The notes under the pieces: generated by a model | What the model was told of the DNA's origin: nothing | Databases searched by the model: none | Seen by the model: the letters and a program-made list of their open reading frames with translations, nothing else | Position numbers and translations under genes: made by a program | Source of the DNA: Pseudooceanicola sp. HF7 | GTDB lineage: Bacteria > Pseudomonadota > Alphaproteobacteria > Rhodobacterales > Rhodobacteraceae | Direction of reading: 5' to 3' | NCBI RefSeq assembly: GCF_011806405.1 | Contig: NZ_JAATOW010000008.1 | Location: forward strand, 62,001-126,000 | Length of the DNA stretch: 64,000 nt | Part shown: in pieces, positions 60,273-64,000 of the stretch | Numbering within the stretch: the first letter of the stretch is position 1 | Layout: the number at the start of each line of letters is the position of its first letter

Positions 60273-61187
60273 ATGCTGATCCTCATGGGCGTGCGCAACG
60301 GCGAGGAACATCTTGATCCGCAGCTTGCCAGCCTTCTGGCCAGTGGCTGTGAAAGCTGGACCCTTTGGGCCAGCGATGACGGCTCCACGGATCGCAGCCT
60401 GCAGGTGATCGAACGGTTTTCTGAGGCGCTCGGGGATGGGCCTTGCAATGTCGTCGCACGAAAAGGCCCGCAAGCGGGGTTCGCCGCGAATTACTTGTCC
60501 ATGATCGCGGAATTGCCGGATGTGCCTGGCCATGTAGCCTTGGCTGATCAGGATGACATCTGGCTTCCAAAACGACTTAGCCGGGCGGTGACGATGCTGA
60601 ATCGGTTGCCGTCGACGGTGCCGGCTTTTGTCTTCGGTCGGCGGATCGACTGGACGCCGCATCGGTTGCGCCCTTCGCGCGTGCCGCGCTTGCGTCCAAG
60701 CTTCGCCAATGCGCTTGTCGAGAACGTCGCGTACGGCAATACCATCGTGATGAACGGCGCGGCAGCGCGGATCGCGCGGGATGCGGCACCGATGGCTCAC
60801 GGCATCTATTCTCATGACTGGTGGCTGTACCAATTGCTGACTGGCGCTGGCGCGATTTCCCTGATGGATCGGGAGCCGTCGGTGCTTTATCGGCAGCATG
60901 GCGGCAATGCGATCGGGGCAGGTGGGGGTGCCAGCGAATGGTTGCGCCGCAAGATTAAGGTGTCTCGTGGGCTCTATGCCAAGCGGATTCAGGCGCAGGT
61001 CGATGCGTTGGAGCGTTGCGCGGGCTATCTCATACCGGAGAACCGCGAAATCCTTGAGATTTTCATTGAAGGCCGGCACGCCCCCCTGCGTGAGCGCTTG
61101 CGTCAAATGCGTCGGGCCGGAATCTACCGTCAAAGCATTGATGGCAGTATCGGGTTCTGGGGGGCCGCGGTCCTTGGCAAGGTCTGA
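60273..61187 (+). CDS. Glycosyltransferase family 2 (rhamnosyltransferase-like)
   Basis: A 304-residue GT-A enzyme: the N-terminal MLILMGVRNGEEHL, nucleotide-binding WASDDGSTDRSLQVI, the DxD-like LADQDDIWLP and the acceptor-region HDWWLYQLLT. The closest look is to polysaccharide rhamnosyltransferases, though the sugar is uncertain. Start chosen at 60273, with TGGAGTGGAGA six bases before; ATGs at 60234 and 60252 lack sites. The next glycosyltransferase gene begins inside or just after its end. Confidence 0.87.
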   Translation: MLILMGVRNGEEHLDPQLASLLASGCESWTLWASDDGSTDRSLQVIERFSEALGDGPCNVVARKGPQAGFAANYLSMIAELPDVPGHVALADQDDIWLPKRLSRAVTMLNRLPSTVPAFVFGRRIDWTPHRLRPSRVPRLRPSFANALVENVAYGNTIVMNGAAARIARDAAPMAHGIYSHDWWLYQLLTGAGAISLMDREPSVLYRQHGGNAIGAGGGASEWLRRKIKVSRGLYAKRIQAQVDALERCAGYLIPENREILEIFIEGRHAPLRERLRQMRRAGIYRQSIDGSIGFWGAAVLGKV

Positions 61188-62475
61188 GGCGGGTTCTTTG
61201 CGCAAGCCGCGCATCCTGCTTATCGGCGGTGACGGTGGGCGCAGCGGGGTGCCCCGACATATTCGCCAGGTGGTTCGCGCCACGAGCCAGTTGGCAGAAC
61301 TGACCGTGGCCTCGGATAAGAACAAAGGAGGCTATGATTTTCTAGCAGAAAGTCCTGCGCGCCATGTCGTCGTGCCTGGTCTCAGGACTTCCGTTTGGCC
61401 GCCACGTTGGTTTCGGGCTGCGCGGGCGTTGCAGCGCGTGATTGTTCAGGAGCAGCCGCATTTGATTTGGGCCCATTCCCGCATGGGGGTTCTCTTGTTG
61501 CGGCTGCTGGCGGCGGGCGGTGTCCTGCCTGGTAATCCTGAACTGGCCGTGACCTTCCACGGGCTGCCGTTTGGCCCGGGTCACCGACGCTGGGCCTCTG
61601 CCTTGGCGATACGCGTGGAAAGGCTGCTGCTTAGGGTGGGGCCGCGCTTGGGGCTGGTGTTCCTTTCTACGGCTGCGGAAGAACTGTATCGCCAAGAGGT
61701 TGGCGCGGAGCAGTACGAACGGCACCGCGTATTCACACAGCCGAATTGCGCGGATTTGGGCGCGCTGTCATCGCCCGATCAGCGAACACCGGATCGAGAC
61801 ATCATCATGACCGGCCGCGATGCCTGGCAAAAGGATTTGGCGCGCGCGCTCAGGATTTTTGCCGCTTTGCCAGGCAGTTATCGCCTGACCCTTTGCGGAC
61901 CCGGCACGGATCATTCCGGGTTTCGCGTGCGTGCTCGTCGTATCCTCGGACCAGGTCCACTTTCACGTGTTCGGTTCATGGGCGAGGTTTCGGATATCCG
62001 ACCGCTGCTAGCAAATGCCGATGCCTATCTCCTGACATCTCGCTACGAGGGGATGCCGATTGGGGCACTCGAGGCCTTCGAAGCAGGCTTGCCGGTCGCG
62101 CTTAGTGCGATCCGAGGCACGGAAGAGATCCGGGAACTGCACCCATTCTGCACCGAGCTGAGCGGCGGGACAGGCCCGGACGATGCGCAGGAAGACGCCT
62201 TGCGCCTTGTTTCCTTGACGGAAGCCTACCGCGCCGACCCCATCGCCGCGCGTCGGGATATCCGCGGTGCTTTTCAAAAGCACTTCTCTTTCCCTGAATG
62301 GGCGCAGCAAATGCGTCTGATGACCGCGCGCCTGTGTTGGCCTGAAACGCGAGAGGGTTCTGACTTACCGGTCCCTGCACTGAAAGAGGGGCCGCCTTCG
62401 GGCCTAGAATGGACAGCCGCAAGGGACGGTAGATTTCGGGCCGAACAAGCGCCTCCACCACCCCCACGGATCTGA
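61141..62475 (+). CDS. Glycosyltransferase family 4
   Basis: About 444 residues from this ATG. The GT-B core starts at KPRILLIGGDGGRSGVPRHI; donor-side motifs are DIIMTGRDAWQKDLARALRI, LCGPGTDHSGF, and ANADAYLLTSRYEGMPIG with LEAFEAGLPVALS (EX7E). The start is uncertain: ATG 61141 overlaps the GT2 gene by 47 bp and has no ribosome site, whereas TTG 61198 has GAGGCGGG five bases before it and sits right at the conserved region. A proline-rich tail ends the protein. Likely in one operon with the GT2 gene. Confidence 0.85.
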   Translation: MAVSGSGGPRSLARSEAGSLRKPRILLIGGDGGRSGVPRHIRQVVRATSQLAELTVASDKNKGGYDFLAESPARHVVVPGLRTSVWPPRWFRAARALQRVIVQEQPHLIWAHSRMGVLLLRLLAAGGVLPGNPELAVTFHGLPFGPGHRRWASALAIRVERLLLRVGPRLGLVFLSTAAEELYRQEVGAEQYERHRVFTQPNCADLGALSSPDQRTPDRDIIMTGRDAWQKDLARALRIFAALPGSYRLTLCGPGTDHSGFRVRARRILGPGPLSRVRFMGEVSDIRPLLANADAYLLTSRYEGMPIGALEAFEAGLPVALSAIRGTEEIRELHPFCTELSGGTGPDDAQEDALRLVSLTEAYRADPIAARRDIRGAFQKHFSFPEWAQQMRLMTARLCWPETREGSDLPVPALKEGPPSGLEWTAARDGRFRAEQAPPPPPRI

Positions 62476-62598
62476 GCAGGGTGCTGGAACGCTGGCCGTT
62501 CACCGGGCCTGACGGCTCCGGGTTATTGACATGCCTGGCTGAGAGGCCAAAGTCTGCCCCTTAAGAGAGAAGCGTTCGCGCGGGAAAGGGATCAGGCC

Positions 62599-63393
62599 AT
62601 GTACAATTTCGAGTTCGTCAAACCCGCTACTCTGGAAGAGGCCATTACCGCCCTTGCTGATGAAGAGGCGCAGCCGCTTGCCGGTGGGCAGACGCTGATT
62701 CCAACCATGAAGCAGCGTCTCAACGCACCGGGAAAGCTTGTGAGCCTTTTGGGGATCGAAGCGCTGAACCACGTGCGGATGGAGGATGGTCAGTTGGTCA
62801 TCGGGGGCACCACCCCGCACGTGACCGTCGCAGAAAAGGCTGCTGCTGATTTTCCGGCATTGGCCGCACTTGCCGGCGGGATCGGTGATCCGGCGGTTCG
62901 CAATCGCGGAACAATCGGCGGCAGCCTGGCGAACAATGACCCGGCTGCCTGCTACCCCGCAGCCGCGCTGGCCTCCGGGGCGACAATCCTAACAGATCGG
63001 CGAGAGGTCGCGGCTGACGATTTCTTCCAGGGCATGTTCACCACCGACCTGGAGGAGGGGGAGATCGTGATCGGGGTCCGTTTCCCGGTTCCCGAAGCCG
63101 CCAGCTACCAGAAATTCGAACAGCCTGCGTCCCGTTTTCCCATGGCGGGCGTCTTCGTGGCGCGGTTCGCCGACGGAGTTCGGGTTGCCGTGACAGGCGC
63201 ATCGGAAGAAGGGGTGTTCCGCTGGAGCGAAGCGGAAGAGGCCCTCTCGGCAGATTTCGCGCCGGAGGCGCTGGAAGGACTGAGCTTGCCTGCCGACGGC
63301 ATGATCGGTGATCTGCACGGCAGCCCGGAATACCGCGCCCACCTGGTTGCGGTTATGACCCGCCGCGCTGTTTCTGCGGCTCTTGCTGGATGA
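62599..63393 (+). CDS. FAD-binding subunit of a molybdenum hydroxylase (CoxM-like)
   Basis: A 264-residue medium subunit of the xanthine dehydrogenase/CO dehydrogenase family. Both FAD motifs are present: LAGGQTLIPTM (about 28-38) and RNRGTIGGSLANNDPAACYP (about 102-121); the C-terminal CO_deh_flav domain follows. It passes electrons from the iron-sulfur subunit to an acceptor. The large (molybdopterin) and small (2Fe-2S) subunits are not adjacent: a glycosyltransferase lies upstream and a convergent YcaQ-like gene downstream. A TTGACA at 62526 may be its -35 element. Confidence 0.9.
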   Translation: MYNFEFVKPATLEEAITALADEEAQPLAGGQTLIPTMKQRLNAPGKLVSLLGIEALNHVRMEDGQLVIGGTTPHVTVAEKAAADFPALAALAGGIGDPAVRNRGTIGGSLANNDPAACYPAAALASGATILTDRREVAADDFFQGMFTTDLEEGEIVIGVRFPVPEAASYQKFEQPASRFPMAGVFVARFADGVRVAVTGASEEGVFRWSEAEEALSADFAPEALEGLSLPADGMIGDLHGSPEYRAHLVAVMTRRAVSAALAG

Positions 63394-63400
63394 CGATTGC

Positions 63401-64000
63401 CTAGGGCTGGCTGGCTGCCAGCCAGTCTGGGCCCCAGTGAAGTCTATCCAGCCCGGCAAAGCGCGCGACACGTATGAGTTCGGCTTCCAGCCGGGCAATC
63501 CGTCCTGCGCCGAAACGCACGCCTTCCTCTGGCCAGAGGCGGGCGATGTCGAGCGTGCCACTTTCCCTGTTTGCCTTCATGTCGATCCTGCCAACCAGCC
63601 GATCACCTTCCAGCAAGGGAAAGACGTAGTAACCATAGCTACGTTTCGGCGCCGGAACGAATATCTCGATCCGGTAGTGGAAGCCAAAGAGCCGTTCTGC
63701 CCGCTTTCTGTCACGCAAGGCAGGATCGAACGGGCTTAACACGCGGATCCGCTTCGGCGGGTCGGGCAGGGTGACGGTGCTTTCCAAGGTGCCTGGGCGC
63801 AAGTAGACGCGGCGGCGGCCCTTGTCACATTCAACCTCAGCCTCGATCAGGCGTCCCGCCTGGAGTTCCGCCTGGCACCAGGCCCGGCTTTCCTTCGGAG
63901 TGGCGATGTCCCAGAAGGCGGCGATTTCCCCCCTCGTGGCGAAGCCCAATCGTTCAAGCGCCGCGTTGTTCAGCCAGTCCAGGCTTTCCTCCAATGGAAC
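63401..64000 (-). CDS. YcaQ-type winged-helix DNA glycosylase family protein (5' end outside window)
   Basis: The frame is open to the right edge, so this is the C-terminal 199 residues or so of a longer protein. VRVLSPFDPALRDRKRAERL-like sequence (here RVLSPFDPALRDRKRAERL), FGFHYRIEIFVPAPKRSYGY and LPLLEGDRLVGRIDMKANRE-like sequence (FPLLEGDRLVGRIDMKA) are typical of the YcaQ/HTH_42 family, whose E. coli member unhooks interstrand DNA crosslinks. The catalytic N-terminal part is not visible. It converges with the CoxM-like gene, 7 bp apart. Confidence 0.85.
   Translation of the reverse strand, partial: VPLEESLDWLNNAALERLGFATRGEIAAFWDIATPKESRAWCQAELQAGRLIEAEVECDKGRRRVYLRPGTLESTVTLPDPPKRIRVLSPFDPALRDRKRAERLFGFHYRIEIFVPAPKRSYGYYVFPLLEGDRLVGRIDMKANRESGTLDIARLWPEEGVRFGAGRIARLEAELIRVARFAGLDRLHWGPDWLAASQP

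Overview
The window is a GC-rich (roughly 63-65 percent by eye) chromosomal segment from an alphaproteobacterium, most probably a marine Rhodobacterales (Roseobacter-group) member. Support comes from a CcrM-type GANTC methyltransferase with GANTC sites in its own promoter, a perfect CtrA-type site (TTAA-N7-TTAA), a DUF5928-type glycosyltransferase, a DUF1285 protein, a MoxR/DUF58/DUF4159 operon and the general gene content. No rRNA, tRNA, CRISPR array, insertion sequence or prophage was found. About 58 genes are called, with short intergenic gaps, many 4-bp start/stop overlaps and one clear pseudogene.

Layout. 1-3.4 kb: end of a sulfotransferase, a WbqC-like protein, cysteine synthase and a TetR repressor. 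3.4-9.2 kb: a polyamine-type ABC importer (ATPase, binding protein, two enlarged permeases) divergent from the TetR gene, with the same 13-bp putative operator before both. 9.2-13.4 kb: PxpA, a membrane-anchored winged-helix protein, small secreted proteins, RNase HII and CcrM. 13.6-18 kb: a sulfotransferase divergent from a GT14/DUF5928 glycosyltransferase, then HIT, zinc-ribbon and SDR proteins. 18-25 kb: DNA polymerase I, a MerR/CDF metal-efflux pair with a textbook MerR promoter, a WYL/VOC pair, hydroxypyruvate isomerase and DUF1285. 25.2-31.9 kb: MoxR ATPase, DUF58 and two large membrane proteins. 32-36.8 kb: a carbohydrate-type ABC importer whose first permease carries an inserted DUF11-like domain.

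37.4-44.2 kb is metal and cofactor handling: a copper/cytochrome-oxidase assembly set (DUF2946-like, PCuAC, SCO), then a cobalamin riboswitch, btuB, btuF, btuC, btuD and a decayed cbiZ. 44.2-52.5 kb is a signalling block: a GGDEF-EAL protein behind a CtrA-type site, a hybrid histidine kinase with a stand-alone receiver, and a CheB-CheR-PAS fusion. 53-62.5 kb is a cell-surface block: an RTX subtilisin-like protease, another sulfotransferase and four glycosyltransferases. The right edge holds an isolated CoxM-like FAD subunit and a partial YcaQ-family protein.

Main points for a second look: the cbiZ pseudogene, in which successive lesions can be read off the sequence; a DUF11-like domain inside an ABC permease; matching four-helix N-terminal extensions on one permease of each of two unrelated importers; the CtrA site before the c-di-GMP gene; the three GANTC sites before ccrM; and the sulfotransferase/GT14 pairing, which suggests a sulfated surface glycan. 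All functions are inferred from sequence alone.
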